Positions 8,000 to 16,784 are shown, counted from the first letter of the stretch. The stretch: DNA of 49,409 bases from an uncultured Alphaproteobacteria bacterium (GCA_937900425.1 CALCDT010000104.1:1-49409), one strand, 5' to 3'. Made by a program: numbers and translations. The notes: generated by a model from the letters alone, not told the origin.

Positions 8000-9418
8000 A
8001 TGACCCCAGTCGTCGCCATCGTCGGCCGCCCCAACGTCGGCAAGTCGACCCTCTTCAACCGCCTCGTCGGCAAGAAGCTCGCGATCGTCGACGACACGCC
8101 CGGCGTGACGCGCGACCGCCGCCTCGGCGATGCGAAACTCGGCGACCTGCGCTTCCAGGTGATGGACACCGCCGGCCTCGAGGAGGCCGATCCGACCAGC
8201 CTCGCCGGGCGGATGACCGCGCAGACCGAGGCGGCCCTCGCCGAGGCCGACGTGATCCTCTTCGTGATGGACGCCCGCGCCGGGCTGACGCCGATGGACG
8301 AGCATTTCGCCTCGATCGCCCGGCGCACCGAGCGTCCGGTGATCCTCATCGCCAACAAGGCCGAGGGCCGGGCCGGGCAAGGCGGCATCTACGAGGCCTT
8401 CGCCCTCGGCCTCGGCGACCCGGTGCCGTTGTCGGCGGAGCACGGTGAGGGCCTCTCCGACCTCTACGAGGCGCTGTCGAAAGCCTTCGCGGCGCTCGGT
8501 GACGACGACGACGGAGAAGAGGCGGCGGCTGCCGAATTCGACGAAGCCGTCACCGGCGTCGAGCTCGACGAGGAGGGCAACGCGATCGGCGACGATCCGC
8601 TGCGCCCGCTGCGCATCGCCGTCTGCGGTCGGCCCAACGCCGGCAAGTCGACCCTCATCAACCGCCTGATCGGCGAGGACCGGCTGCTGACCGGGCCGGA
8701 GGCCGGCATCACCCGCGATTCGATCGCGGTCGACTGGGTCTGGCGCGAGCGCGAGATCAAGATGTTCGACACGGCCGGCCTCAGACGCAAGGCCCGGGTC
8801 CAGGAGAAGCTCGAGAAGCTCTCGGTCGCCGACGCGATCCGGGCGGTGAAATTCGCCGAGGTCGTCGTCGTCCTGCTCGACGCGACGATCCCCTTCGAGA
8901 AGCAGGATCTGCAGATCGCCGATCTCGTGGTGCGCGAGGGGCGGGCGCTGGTGATCGGCCTCAACAAGTGGGACCTGATCGAGGATCGCGCCGCCAAGTT
9001 CCGCGAATTGCGCGAGGAGGCCGACCGGCTGCTGCCGCAGGTGCGCGGCATGCCGCTCGTCGCGCTCTCCGGCAAGACGGGCCACGGCCTCGACAAGCTG
9101 ATGGACGCCTGCGTTTCCGCCTACGACCTCTGGAACACCCGCGTCTCGACCGGCCGGCTCAACCGCTGGCTGGCGGCGCTGCTCGAGCATCATCCGCCGC
9201 CCGCCGTCTCCGGCCGCCGGCTCAAGCTGCGCTACATGACCCAGGCGAAGACCCGCCCGCCGCATTTCGTCGTGTTCTGCACCCGGCCCGACGCGGTCCC
9301 GGATTCCTACCGTCGCTATCTCGTCAACGGCCTGCGCGAGACCTTCGAGATGCCGGGCGTGCCGATCCGCCTCCACGTCAAGTCGGGCGGAGCCAATCCG
9401 TTCGACAAGAAGGAGTGA
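8000..9418 (+). CDS. der: Ribosome biogenesis GTPase Der (EngA)
   Basis: A 472-residue protein with two tandem Era-like GTPase domains followed by the KH-like C-terminal domain, the unique arrangement of Der/EngA, which matures the 50S subunit. Domain 1 has the P-loop GRPNVGKST at residues 10-18, DTAG, and NKAE (the NKxD position carries E). Domain 2 has GRPNAGKST around residues 212-220, DTAGLRRKARV, and NKWD. Between them is an acidic linker (DDDDGEEAAAAEFDE). The C-terminal region RPPHFVVFCTRP is typical of the KH-like domain. It ends in an unstructured tail with KK. Essential in most bacteria; position after bamB is conserved. Confidence 0.97.
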   Translation: MTPVVAIVGRPNVGKSTLFNRLVGKKLAIVDDTPGVTRDRRLGDAKLGDLRFQVMDTAGLEEADPTSLAGRMTAQTEAALAEADVILFVMDARAGLTPMDEHFASIARRTERPVILIANKAEGRAGQGGIYEAFALGLGDPVPLSAEHGEGLSDLYEALSKAFAALGDDDDGEEAAAAEFDEAVTGVELDEEGNAIGDDPLRPLRIAVCGRPNAGKSTLINRLIGEDRLLTGPEAGITRDSIAVDWVWREREIKMFDTAGLRRKARVQEKLEKLSVADAIRAVKFAEVVVVLLDATIPFEKQDLQIADLVVREGRALVIGLNKWDLIEDRAAKFRELREEADRLLPQVRGMPLVALSGKTGHGLDKLMDACVSAYDLWNTRVSTGRLNRWLAALLEHHPPPAVSGRRLKLRYMTQAKTRPPHFVVFCTRPDAVPDSYRRYLVNGLRETFEMPGVPIRLHVKSGGANPFDKKE

Positions 9419-9433
9419 GGCGGCGCCCGTGGT

Positions 9434-9451
9434 CGTCCCCCCGCGGGGACG
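9434..9451 (+). terminator. Weak hairpin downstream of der
   Basis: A 7 bp stem (CGTCCCC / GGGGACG) with loop CCGC lies 16 bases past the der stop. No T-run follows, so intrinsic termination is uncertain. Confidence 0.35.
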
Positions 9452-9606
9452 TCGCGGGCCGGGCCTCGAAAGGCGCGGCGCCGACCGGTGACGAGGGCGC
9501 GCCCGTTCCCCATATCCTCCCGATGACGCAGGTCAATGCGGTGATCGCATCACCCGTGACATCGTCGCGACGACGAGGGCCGAAGAGGCCCCGCGAAGGA
9601 GGATCC

Positions 9607-9990
9607 ATGACGAAGCTGCCCCCCGCCTTCCGCCACGTGAAGCTGGAACTCGCCCGCGAGAAGGGCCATCCGCAGGGCGACCGCGCCCACGGCTACGACT
9701 TCCTGCTGCCGCTCGGCGACGACGGGTCGATCGATGTCGAGGCCTTCAAGGAGCACAAGGCGGCCTGCCGGGTGCGCCGGTTCCGCCAGGACGAGGACGA
9801 CCGCATCGGCCTCCTGACCCGCACCCGCGGCGGCCACTGGAAAATCGACTACGACAAGAGCGACGACACCGACGACGAAGCCGCCTTCCGTTTCGACGCC
9901 GAGCGGTTCGTCGCCGGCGAATACGTCTCGATCAAGGAAGACGACGGCCTGCTGCACACCTTCCAGATCGTGGCGGTGCGCGAGCCGTGA
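9607..9990 (+). CDS. Conserved small protein of unknown function
   Basis: A 127-residue, acidic, soluble-looking protein without signal peptide, membrane helix or cysteine-rich motif. A GAAGGAGGATCC ribosome site sits directly before ATG 9607, so it is very likely expressed. The sequence begins MTKLPPAFRHVKLELAREK and alternates charged beta-type stretches (GGHWKIDYDKSDD, VAGEYVSIKEDDG). It resembles short hypothetical proteins recurrent in Hyphomicrobiales, but I cannot assign a family or function. It is separated from der by 188 bases and converges with the aminotransferase gene 38 bases away. Confidence 0.75.
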   Translation: MTKLPPAFRHVKLELAREKGHPQGDRAHGYDFLLPLGDDGSIDVEAFKEHKAACRVRRFRQDEDDRIGLLTRTRGGHWKIDYDKSDDTDDEAAFRFDAERFVAGEYVSIKEDDGLLHTFQIVAVREP

Positions 9991-10006
9991 GCGGGTAGGG
10001 GGACGG

Positions 10007-10025
10007 CGGATCGTGTCGCGATCCG
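10007..10025. terminator. Hairpin between convergent genes
   Basis: A perfect 7 bp stem (CGGATCG / CGATCCG) with a 5-base loop fills the 38-base gap between two convergent genes. It could serve either strand; no T-run is present on either side. Confidence 0.4.
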
Positions 10026-10028
10026 GCG

Positions 10029-10934
10029 TCAGCCGGCGACGTAGTCGGCGTAGAGGCCGGCGATGCGGCGCGTCACCGGTCCGGCCTTGCCGTCGCCGAT
10101 CGGGCGCCCGTCGATGCGGGCGACCGGGGTGACGCCGCCGAGGGTGCCGGTGACGAAGGCCTCGTCGGCGGCGTAGGTCTCGGCGAGGGTGAAGTCGGTC
10201 TCGCGCACCGTGCCGCCGGCCGCGGCGAAGAGCTCGATGATCTTCGCCCGGGTGATGCCCTTGAAGTTGCAGCGACCGGTGGAGGTCCACAGCTCGCCGC
10301 GGCGGACGATGAAGAAGTTGGTCGAGTTGCAGCTCGCCACGAAGCCGTCCCGGTCGAGCATCAGCGCCTCGTCGGCGCCGGCCGCCAGCGCCTGGATCAG
10401 CGCCTGGATGAAGTTGAGCCGGCTGTGGGAGTTGAGGCGGAGGTCGAAGACGTCCGGGGTCGAGCAGCGGATCGTCGAGGTGAAGAGGGTCAGGCCCTTG
10501 TCCCAGGCCTCGGGCTTGGGCGCCTTGTATTCGGCGACGATGACGAGCGTGGCCCTGCCGATGGTGAAGCGCGGGTCCTGGTTCGGCGTCGCCTTGAGGC
10601 CGCGGGTCACCATCAGGCGGATGTGGGCGCCGTCGGTCATGCCGTTCTTCGCCAGCGTCTCCTCGATCGCGGCGACGATCTCCTCGCGGCTGCGGCCGAG
10701 GTCGAGCGCGATGGCGCCGGCGCCCTCGAACAGGCGGTCGAGATGGGCGTCGAGCGAGACGATGCGGCCGTTGACGAGGCGCAGGCCCTCCCAGACGCCG
10801 TCGCCGAGCACGAAGCCGGCGTCGAAGACCGAGACCCTGGCCTCGTCGCGGCGGAAGAACGCACCGTCGACGTAAACGAGGACGTCATCGTTGCGGGGAT
10901 CGGAGACGTAGCCCTGGGCGCTGGAGAAGGTCAT
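10029..10934 (-). CDS. Class IV aminotransferase-fold protein lacking the PLP lysine
   Basis: A 301-residue protein of the BCAT / D-amino-acid transaminase fold. The scaffold is well conserved: YVDGAFF, FGVLGDGVWEG-like start, the phosphate-site region HLDRLFEGA with R67, GADEALMLD, and the C-terminal GITRAKIIELFA block. The catalytic Lys, normally in a KSLN-type motif, aligns with N168 in RLNSHSRLN. The Glu that contacts the PLP pyridine nitrogen, normally in EGSSSN, aligns with S201 in ASCNSTN. Either this is a subfamily with a different chemistry or it is non-catalytic. The gene is otherwise intact, so decay is unlikely. Start 10934 begins MTFSSAQGYV; the longer open frame upstream is not conserved. 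Confidence 0.82.
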   Translation of the reverse strand: MTFSSAQGYVSDPRNDDVLVYVDGAFFRRDEARVSVFDAGFVLGDGVWEGLRLVNGRIVSLDAHLDRLFEGAGAIALDLGRSREEIVAAIEETLAKNGMTDGAHIRLMVTRGLKATPNQDPRFTIGRATLVIVAEYKAPKPEAWDKGLTLFTSTIRCSTPDVFDLRLNSHSRLNFIQALIQALAAGADEALMLDRDGFVASCNSTNFFIVRRGELWTSTGRCNFKGITRAKIIELFAAAGGTVRETDFTLAETYAADEAFVTGTLGGVTPVARIDGRPIGDGKAGPVTRRIAGLYADYVAG

Positions 10935-11077
10935 GGGGTCTCGTTCGTCGTGAAGGAGGAGCGGTGGCCGGGATCGGCCGCGGCGCCGCGCCGCCGGCCG
11001 ATGCGGCTTGAGAATGCCGCGGAAAACCAATATCTCAACGGCTCGTCTGCCGACAGGTCGTATCGAAAGGGACTATT

Positions 11078-11908
11078 ATGGACGCGTCTGCTGCGGGCGG
11101 GGACGCCGGGTCGAAGCCCGCTCCCGCCTTTCCGATCCCGGACGGGGTCTTCGCCGAGACCGTGATCTCGGTCAAGCACTATACCGAGCGGCTGTTCAAG
11201 TTCCGCATCACCCGGCCGCAGAGCTTCCGCTTCCGCTCCGGCGAATTCGTGATGATCGGCCTGCCCAACGCCGAGAAGCCGGTCTACCGGGCCTATTCGG
11301 TGGCGAGCCCGTCGTGGGACGAGGAACTCGAGTTCTTCTCGATCAAGGTGCCGAACGGCCCGCTGACCGAGCACCTGCAGAAGATCCAGCCCGGCGACAC
11401 CGTGCTGATGCGCAAGAAGCCGACCGGCACGCTGGTGCTCGACGCGCTGGTGCCGGGCAAGCGGCTCTACATGTTCTCCACCGGCACCGGCGTCGCCCCC
11501 TTCGCCTCGCTGATCCGCGACCCGGAGACCTACGAGAAGTTCGACGAGGTCATCCTGACCCAGACCTGCCGCGAGGTCGCCGAACTCGCCTATGCCAAGG
11601 AACTGGTCGAGGGCATCCGCGAAGATCCGCTGGTCGGCGAGTTCGCCGCCGAGAAGCTGGCGCTGTTCACCTCGGCGACCCGCGAGCCCTACGTCTGCAA
11701 CGACCGCATCACCACGCTGCTGCAGAGCGGCCGGCTGTTCGAGTTGCTCGGTGTGCCGCCGATGAACCCGCAGGTCGACCGGGCGATGATCTGCGGCTCG
11801 ATGGACATGATTCGCGACACCAAGGCGGTGCTCGAGGGCTTCGGCCTCGACGAGGGCTCCAACGCCGCACCGGCGACCTTCGTGGTCGAGCGCGCCTTCG
11901 TCGGCTGA
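11078..11908 (+). CDS. fpr: Ferredoxin/flavodoxin-NADP+ reductase
   Basis: A 276-residue FAD enzyme that moves electrons between NADP(H) and ferredoxin or flavodoxin. The FAD motif RAYSVAS is at residues 71-77 and the NADP-binding GTGVAPF at 136-142. The C-terminus ends in FVVERAFVG, the bacterial-type extension of the subclass found in Azotobacter and Rhodobacter. The first about 20 residues are low-complexity and unlike the core. It is divergent from the aminotransferase-like gene across a 143-base gap that presumably holds both promoters. The gene converges on the cytochrome c gene, with a strong shared hairpin between them. Confidence 0.95.
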   Translation: MDASAAGGDAGSKPAPAFPIPDGVFAETVISVKHYTERLFKFRITRPQSFRFRSGEFVMIGLPNAEKPVYRAYSVASPSWDEELEFFSIKVPNGPLTEHLQKIQPGDTVLMRKKPTGTLVLDALVPGKRLYMFSTGTGVAPFASLIRDPETYEKFDEVILTQTCREVAELAYAKELVEGIREDPLVGEFAAEKLALFTSATREPYVCNDRITTLLQSGRLFELLGVPPMNPQVDRAMICGSMDMIRDTKAVLEGFGLDEGSNAAPATFVVERAFVG

Positions 11909-11994
11909 GCGGGCGGCGCGCGGCAAGGCGGAGCCATGCCTCCCGCTGCGCCTGCGCGCGTGCCATTTCGGCGAAGGGCCGCCCCGAAACGCAA

Positions 11995-12018
11995 GAGACC
12001 GGGCCGAAGCCCGGTCTC
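11995..12018. terminator. Bidirectional terminator between fpr and cytochrome c genes
   Basis: A perfect 10 bp stem (GAGACCGGGC / GCCCGGTCTC) with a 4-base loop. On the minus strand the loop is a C-UUCG-G tetraloop, an exceptionally stable fold, followed by TTGCGTTTCGG. It lies about 87 bases after both convergent stops and can serve either gene. Confidence 0.7.
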
Positions 12019-12104
12019 GCAATCGAATCGCCGGTTCCGGATCGAACCGTCGGACCCGTCCGCCCGGCAGGCCCTCGACGCGGCGAGGGTCTCCGGCGAG
12101 GGGA

Positions 12105-12494
12105 TCAGTGGTCGAACGTCTTCAGGTAGGCGATAACGTCGGCGACTTCGTCGTCCTTCTTGAGGCCGGCGAAGGCCATCTTGTTGCCCTTGGCGAAGTC
12201 CTTCGGGCTCTTCAGCCAGGCGGCGAGGTTCTCGTCGGTCCAGGTCTCGCCGGCCTCGCCCTTCTCCTTGAGAGCAGCGGAGAAGTTGAAATCTTCCGGA
12301 TGCTTGCCGATGACCGATCCGGCGACGCCGTTGAGGGCCGGGCCGACCTTGTTCTTGGCGCCTTCGCCGACGGCGTGGCAGGCGGCGCATTTCTTGAAGA
12401 CCTTCTCGCCCTTGGCGGCGTCGCCTTCGGCGTGAGCGCCGGCCACCGAAAGACCGAGGGCGAGGGCGGCCAGAACCAAACTCTTCATCATCAT
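12105..12494 (-). CDS. Class I c-type cytochrome (cytochrome c2/c556-sized)
   Basis: A 129-residue exported monohaem cytochrome. Residues 1-22 form a signal peptide (MMMKSLVLAALALGLSV, cleaved after AHA). The haem attachment motif CAACH is at 36-40, and the distal ligand is most likely M106 in GNKMAFAGL, giving a His/Met class I fold typical of cytochrome c2 and small soluble c cytochromes. The surface is lysine-rich, as in electron carriers that dock to oxidases or reaction centres. Three in-frame ATG codons stand at 12494, 12491 and 12488; AAGGAAAG upstream favours the first. It likely shuttles electrons in the periplasm between the bc1 complex and terminal acceptors. Confidence 0.92.
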   Translation of the reverse strand: MMMKSLVLAALALGLSVAGAHAEGDAAKGEKVFKKCAACHAVGEGAKNKVGPALNGVAGSVIGKHPEDFNFSAALKEKGEAGETWTDENLAAWLKSPKDFAKGNKMAFAGLKKDDEVADVIAYLKTFDH

Positions 12495-13142
12495 GCTTTC
12501 CTTGTCGTTCCTCGACCGGGGAGACCGGTCACCAGTTTCTAGTCGTTCCAAAGCGCCCGGGCAACCGCGCCAAAGGGCGCAAGTCGTGCGACGAGCGCCG
12601 ATGATGGCGCGCTCGTCCTGAACGGCTTCTGAACGGTTCACGCCTTCGCCGCTTCCCCGGATTTACCCCCGGACGGCCGCGTGGAACGGCGGTCGCCGGG
12701 GTGCCCGATCGAAGTGGTCCGGAACGAGCGAAAGGGCTGGATCTCCTCTTTCGGGAAATTTCGCGCATTGAAGATAGGAGCGGCCGCCGGGATGGCAATC
12801 GGCCGGGCGAGGGGTGCGGCAATGGGTCCTCCGGTCGCCACCGGACGGCGCGATCGGTTGCGTGACCCGGGATGCCGGCCCGGCGGCCGCCGCCGATTGC
12901 GGACGGCCTCCACCTCGTCCTTTACGCGATCCGGTCGCCGCGCTACGCTTTTCGGCACGACCTCATGGGAAACCTCGCCGGGGCGGCGAGAGGGTGGCCA
13001 TGTCGGGGGGCCGAAGCCAGGACTGCGCAGGCTCGCATCGCTCGCCGGGCCGTGACCTGGCGTGGAGCGTGGCGCCCGCCGCGCGGTGCACGCCACCGCC
13101 GCGGGTCGTGTCGCAGGTCGTACCGAAGTCGGGGGGCTGCCG
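12495..13142. other. 648-base stretch with no recognisable gene
   Basis: Frames are open on both strands, but only because of high GC; none shows a protein-like composition, a family motif or a ribosome site. Short repeats (GAACGG twice near 12620-12636) and a weak GC hairpin near 12830-12846 are the only visible structures. The cytochrome c promoter must lie at its left end. Confidence 0.6.
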
Positions 13143-13466
13143 TTGAAATCGCTTCGCCTGGTCGTTCTTCTCGCGCTGGTGCCGGGCCTCGTCGATGTCG
13201 CGCCGGTGCGCGCCGCCGAGAGCCGCCACGAGATCGCGATCACCATCAAGTTCTGGGCCCGCTGGATCCACAAGGCGGGCTATCCGTGCCGGGCCGTCTA
13301 CGGCGCCCGCTTCGAGCCGGCCGGCAACGGGGAAGACGAGCACATGCGGATGGATTGCGGCGACACCTTCGCCCCGGATGGCGGCAAGGCCCGCCTGATC
13401 TACCACATCTACCCGCAACGCTTCGGCGACTGGCACGTGAGGCGCATGCCCGACCGGGTGTTCTGA
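13143..13466 (+). CDS. Small exported protein of unknown function
   Basis: A 107-residue protein whose likely start is TTG 13143, six bases after a GGGGGG ribosome site. The N-terminus (MKSLRLVVLLALVPGLV) is a signal peptide cleaved near PVRA. The mature part is about 83 residues, with two cysteines (in YPCRAVYG and MDCGDT) that could form one disulphide, and several aromatics (KFWARWIHKAGY, IYHIYPQRF). An alternative start further upstream would give an unnatural basic leader. I do not recognise a family. It is flanked by gaps on both sides and is probably monocistronic. Confidence 0.65.
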   Translation: MKSLRLVVLLALVPGLVDVAPVRAAESRHEIAITIKFWARWIHKAGYPCRAVYGARFEPAGNGEDEHMRMDCGDTFAPDGGKARLIYHIYPQRFGDWHVRRMPDRVF

Positions 13467-13494
13467 GCTCCGCTCGGTACCAGGACCGGCCGTC

Positions 13495-13514
13495 GTGCCC
13501 CGCTTTCGGGGCGC
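13495..13514 (+). terminator. Hairpin after the exported protein gene
   Basis: A 6 bp GC stem (GCCCCG / CGGGGC, loop CTTT), extendable by a G-U and a G-C pair, starts 28 bases after the stop. There is no T-run. The rest of the 364-base gap to the chemotaxis receptor shows no gene; its last 100 bases are less GC-rich (TTTTCACGG, AAATTAAGGG) and probably hold the receptor promoter. Confidence 0.4.
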
Positions 13515-13830
13515 AATGTCCTCCGGCGTCGAAGCCGGGCGGGGCGAGGGGCGGTACGAGGAAGCGACACACCGCGATCACGAGGGGAGTTTCCCGGGAG
13601 CGGTCGCCGGCACGGCGCGTGGCGGCGGGGCGGCGGACGACGGTGCATCGGGCCGGGTGCCGCCGACGGTCGACCCCCAGTGTCGGGAGCCCGCGCCCGG
13701 GCGGGGGTCGGGGACGGTTGAGAATCCGCGGCAGTGATTTTCACGGGTTGCAGAAATTAAGGGTTCCTAAACCAACTTTTGGCTGATGATTGGAGCGTGG
13801 AAGCCCCCGTTTCAAGGACGTCTCGCCAAC

Positions 13831-15309
13831 ATGGCCTGGTTCTCTTCTCAAGACCGCGATCGCGCCGCCAAACTTGCGGCGCTCGACCGCGTCCAGGCCA
13901 TCATCGAGTTCGATCTCGATGGTACGATCCTCGAAGCCAACGAGAATTTTCTCAAGGTCATGGGATATTCACTTTCCGACGTCCGCGGAAAGCACCACCG
14001 CATCTTCGTCGACGAAGCCTTCGCGGCCAGTGCGGACTATCGGGACTTCTGGACCCGCCTGCGCCGCGGCGACCACCATGCCGGCCTGTTCCGCCGACGG
14101 GCCCGCGACGGCCGCGACGTCTGGATCGAGGCGTCCTACAATCCGGTGCTCGACCGCGACGGACGTCCCTACAAGATCGTCAAGTTCGCCACCGACATCA
14201 CGGCGCGGATACTGGCCGACGCCGAACGGGCCGGGCTCGTGGCGGCGATCGACAAGAGCAACGCGGTGATCGAGTTCGATCTTTCCGGCACCATCCTCAC
14301 CGCCAACGCCAACTTCCTCGCCGCCCTCGGCTACGCCCTCGACGAGATCGTCGGCCGGCACCATTCGATCTTCGTTCCCGAGGCCGAGCGCAGTGCGAGC
14401 GCCTACCGGGACTTCTGGGACGGCCTGAAAGGCGGAACATTCCAGTCGGGCCGCTATCGGCGGATCGGCAAGGGCGGGCGCGTCGTCGTCATCCAGGCGA
14501 CCTACAACCCGATCGTCGACGCGGCCGGGCGGCCGTTCAAGGTGGTGAAATTCGCGACCGACGTCACCGAGCAGGCCGCCCTGCTCGACTCGCTCGGCAG
14601 GATCATCTCGACGAACTTCGCCGAGATCGACGAGGCGATCGACCGCACCGTCCGCGAGACCCGATCCTCGACGGAGGCTGCGCGGTCGGCGAGCGGCGGC
14701 GTCCAGGCGATCGCCGCGGCGAGCGAGGAACTCGCGACCTCGGTCGAGGAGATCTCCTCGAGCATGGAGCGGTCGCGGCAGGCGACCGATCTCGCCGGCG
14801 AAAAGGTGGTGCGCGCCGCCGATCTGACCCGCCGTCTCTCCGAGACGACGGTCTCGATGGCGCGCATCCTCGAGCTGATCCAGGAGATCGCCGCGCAGAT
14901 CAACCTGCTCGCCCTCAACGCGACGATCGAATCGGCCCGGGCCGGCGAGGCTGGCCGCGGCTTCGCCGTCGTCGCCCAGGAGGTGAAGAGCCTCGCCAAC
15001 CAGGCGGCGCGGGCGACCGAGCAGATCGGCGCCGAGATCGTCGGCGTCCAGTCGCTGACCTGCGACGTCACCGGGGCGCTCGGCGACATCCGCACCGCCG
15101 TCGACGACCTCACCTCCCGCGTCCTCACCACCGCCGGCGCGGTCGAGGAACAGAGCATCACCAGCCGCGAGGTCTCCTCCAACATGCAGCGCATGGCCTG
15201 CTCGGTCGACGACATCGCGGCCAGCGTCGCCGCCATCGCCGCGATGGCCGCCCAGGTCGGCGGCGCGGTGGCGACGACCCGCGAGGCGGCGAAGGTGCTG
15301 GTGCGCTGA
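13831..15309 (+). CDS. Soluble methyl-accepting chemotaxis protein with two PAS domains
   Basis: A 492-residue cytoplasmic receptor. Two PAS domains stand in tandem (about residues 22-130 and 145-255). Each has the pattern AIIEFDLDGTILEANENF or a close copy, a middle KHHRIFV/RHHSIFV, and an end KIVKFATDIT/KVVKFATDVT, so they look duplicated. The MCP signalling domain follows, with the hairpin-tip sequence INLLALNATIESARAGEAGRGFAVVA that binds CheA and CheW. No membrane segment is present. PAS pairs of this type often bind haem or FAD and sense oxygen or redox state; the ligand here is inferred, not seen. ATG 13831 (MAWFSSQDRD) is preferred over ATG 13786, which has no ribosome site; AAGGA lies 12 bases upstream. 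Confidence 0.93.
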   Translation: MAWFSSQDRDRAAKLAALDRVQAIIEFDLDGTILEANENFLKVMGYSLSDVRGKHHRIFVDEAFAASADYRDFWTRLRRGDHHAGLFRRRARDGRDVWIEASYNPVLDRDGRPYKIVKFATDITARILADAERAGLVAAIDKSNAVIEFDLSGTILTANANFLAALGYALDEIVGRHHSIFVPEAERSASAYRDFWDGLKGGTFQSGRYRRIGKGGRVVVIQATYNPIVDAAGRPFKVVKFATDVTEQAALLDSLGRIISTNFAEIDEAIDRTVRETRSSTEAARSASGGVQAIAAASEELATSVEEISSSMERSRQATDLAGEKVVRAADLTRRLSETTVSMARILELIQEIAAQINLLALNATIESARAGEAGRGFAVVAQEVKSLANQAARATEQIGAEIVGVQSLTCDVTGALGDIRTAVDDLTSRVLTTAGAVEEQSITSREVSSNMQRMACSVDDIAASVAAIAAMAAQVGGAVATTREAAKVLVR

Positions 15310-15436
15310 GGCCCCGATGCGGTTGACGCCACGATCCGGCGCGCCGTAAATGCCGCGACGGACGACGACGGGCGGCCGGCCCGGGAGCGAACGGCAGACG
15401 CCGCCGCCCGCCCGCGACTCCCGGCCCGGCGCGAAC

Positions 15437-15526
15437 GGATGGGTGGCCGAGCGGTTTAAGGCACCGGTCTTGAAAACCGGCGTGGGTGCAAGCCCACCGT
15501 GGGTTCGAATCCCACCCCATCCGCCA
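15437..15526 (+). tRNA. tRNA-Ser (anticodon UGA)
   Basis: Acceptor stem GGATGGG / CCCATCC, discriminator G and encoded CCA (15524-15526). The anticodon loop CTTGAAA carries TGA at 15471-15473, flanked by the stem CCGGT/ACCGG. A long variable arm (GTGGGTGCAAGCCCAC) marks it as class II, and the T loop is TTCGAAT. Total 90 bases, as expected for serine. Confidence 0.97.
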
Positions 15527-16154
15527 TCATTTCGCTCACGGCAGTCTCGCTTCGCTCGACGCCTCCGCGGGAGCGGGCGAAAGTCCGGGCCGCGATTGCG
15601 GCCTTTGGCTCTGAGTTCGAACTTTCGTTCCCACGCTCCGCCAATACTAGTTGATCTTATTGAATATTCTTCAGTTTCGAAGAACCTCGGACCGATCTGC
15701 CGTCGGCGATGATCCTCTCGCCGGACTGCCGGACAGGACAGCCTGACGAACGTCCCGGCCAAGCCGACGACCGGCGGTGACTGCCCACGCAGCGACACCA
15801 TGATCAGGGACATGATCCGATCTCGCCCGGAGAGCGACCGCGCGCCTGATCCGCTGCGCCCTCGGAGGGCCAGACCGCGAAGCCCGTGGCGAGAGCCTCT
15901 GGCCTGCGCCAAGGTTCGCCGGCTCAATCGCCCGGAGCGTGCGTCAGCCGTATCGAACGCGTCAGATACTTACCAAATTGTCGGTACTGGAACGAAAGTG
16001 CGCCTCTTCCTAACTGGACGAAGCGACGGTGTCGGGATGGGCGACTCTCGATAGCCGTCGGGACGATGGAGGGGTTCGGACACCGCTGGCGACAGCCCGC
16101 GCTGACCTCGCCGAGCAACACCGCCGCAAGGCGCCAGTCGCAAGGAGACGCACA
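15527..16154. other. 628-base non-coding stretch after tRNA-Ser
   Basis: No convincing gene. Part of it is clearly less GC-rich than the surroundings (15640-15690), with a short inverted repeat TTCTTC/GAAGAA at 15667-15684. The right part contains the 20-base motif (15971-15990) shared with the HxlR gene upstream region. No integrase and no repeat of the tRNA 3' end were found. Confidence 0.55.
15971..15990 (+). promoter_or_regulatory. Candidate HxlR-type operator upstream of the SnoaL-like gene
   Basis: This 20-base element matches 17151-17170 at 16 of 20 positions, with the shared core GTCGG-ACTGG. It contains TACC/GGTA inverted ends. It lies 164 bases before the SnoaL-like start. Its second copy sits just upstream of hxlR, which suggests that one regulator binds both. 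Confidence 0.45.
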
Positions 16155-16643
16155 ATGCCGACCAACGAAGACGTCGTGAGAGAGGTCTATGCGGCTGCCG
16201 AAGCCGCGAATCTGGATCTGGACAGGTTCGTATCCCTCTTTGCGGAAGACGGGTATTTCCTTGACGTCCCTTCCGGACTGAAATGGACGGGCGCAGAGGT
16301 TCGTCAGCCGATCGCGGGAATCAGCAGGCCTTTTCCGGACTTTCACCGGGAACTACTGAAGGTGCATTCCGCCGGCGACGGTGTCGTCGTCGTCGAGCTC
16401 AGACTTCAGGGCACCCACAAAGGCGATTTCATGATTCCCGGCGGCGCCTTCCTGCCCGCCACGGGCAAGAGGTTCGACGTCCCGTGCTGTGACGTGTTCG
16501 TTGTCGAGGACGGCAAGGTCAAGGCCTTCCACTGCTACAACATGCGGTCGATGTGGATCGAGCAACTGAGCACTGCCAGCGACGAGGGCGATCCTGCACG
16601 GCTTGCGCCGGGGAACTGCGAACCCGAACATCTTCCAGGCTGA
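16155..16643 (+). CDS. SnoaL / NTF2-like cone-fold protein
   Basis: A 162-residue protein with the SnoaL-like polyketide cyclase / NTF2 fold. The N-terminal helix VREVYAAAEAANLD and FVSLFAEDGYFLDVPSG match the family pattern that opens the cone. The later strands VVVVELRLQGTHKGDF and KRFDVPCCDVFVVEDGKVKAFHCYN also fit. Members act as small-molecule isomerases, cyclases or hydrolases, or simply bind ligands; no catalytic set can be assigned here. ATG 16155 follows AAGGAGACGC. Codon choice is less GC-biased than in neighbouring housekeeping genes, as for an acquired gene. A shared 20-base motif ties it to the HxlR regulator downstream. Confidence 0.8.
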   Translation: MPTNEDVVREVYAAAEAANLDLDRFVSLFAEDGYFLDVPSGLKWTGAEVRQPIAGISRPFPDFHRELLKVHSAGDGVVVVELRLQGTHKGDFMIPGGAFLPATGKRFDVPCCDVFVVEDGKVKAFHCYNMRSMWIEQLSTASDEGDPARLAPGNCEPEHLPG

Positions 16644-16784
16644 ACTCACGGTCAGTGCCGGGGCCGGTCCCCGGCACTTCTTGCCGTGGGTTGTTCGATC
16701 GCCTCTCGGTCCGACGGACTGTCTGCGGTCCAGCAGCTTGCAGGACCGACCGGATCCGGCACGGCCCTCAGGGGATTTGCGCGC

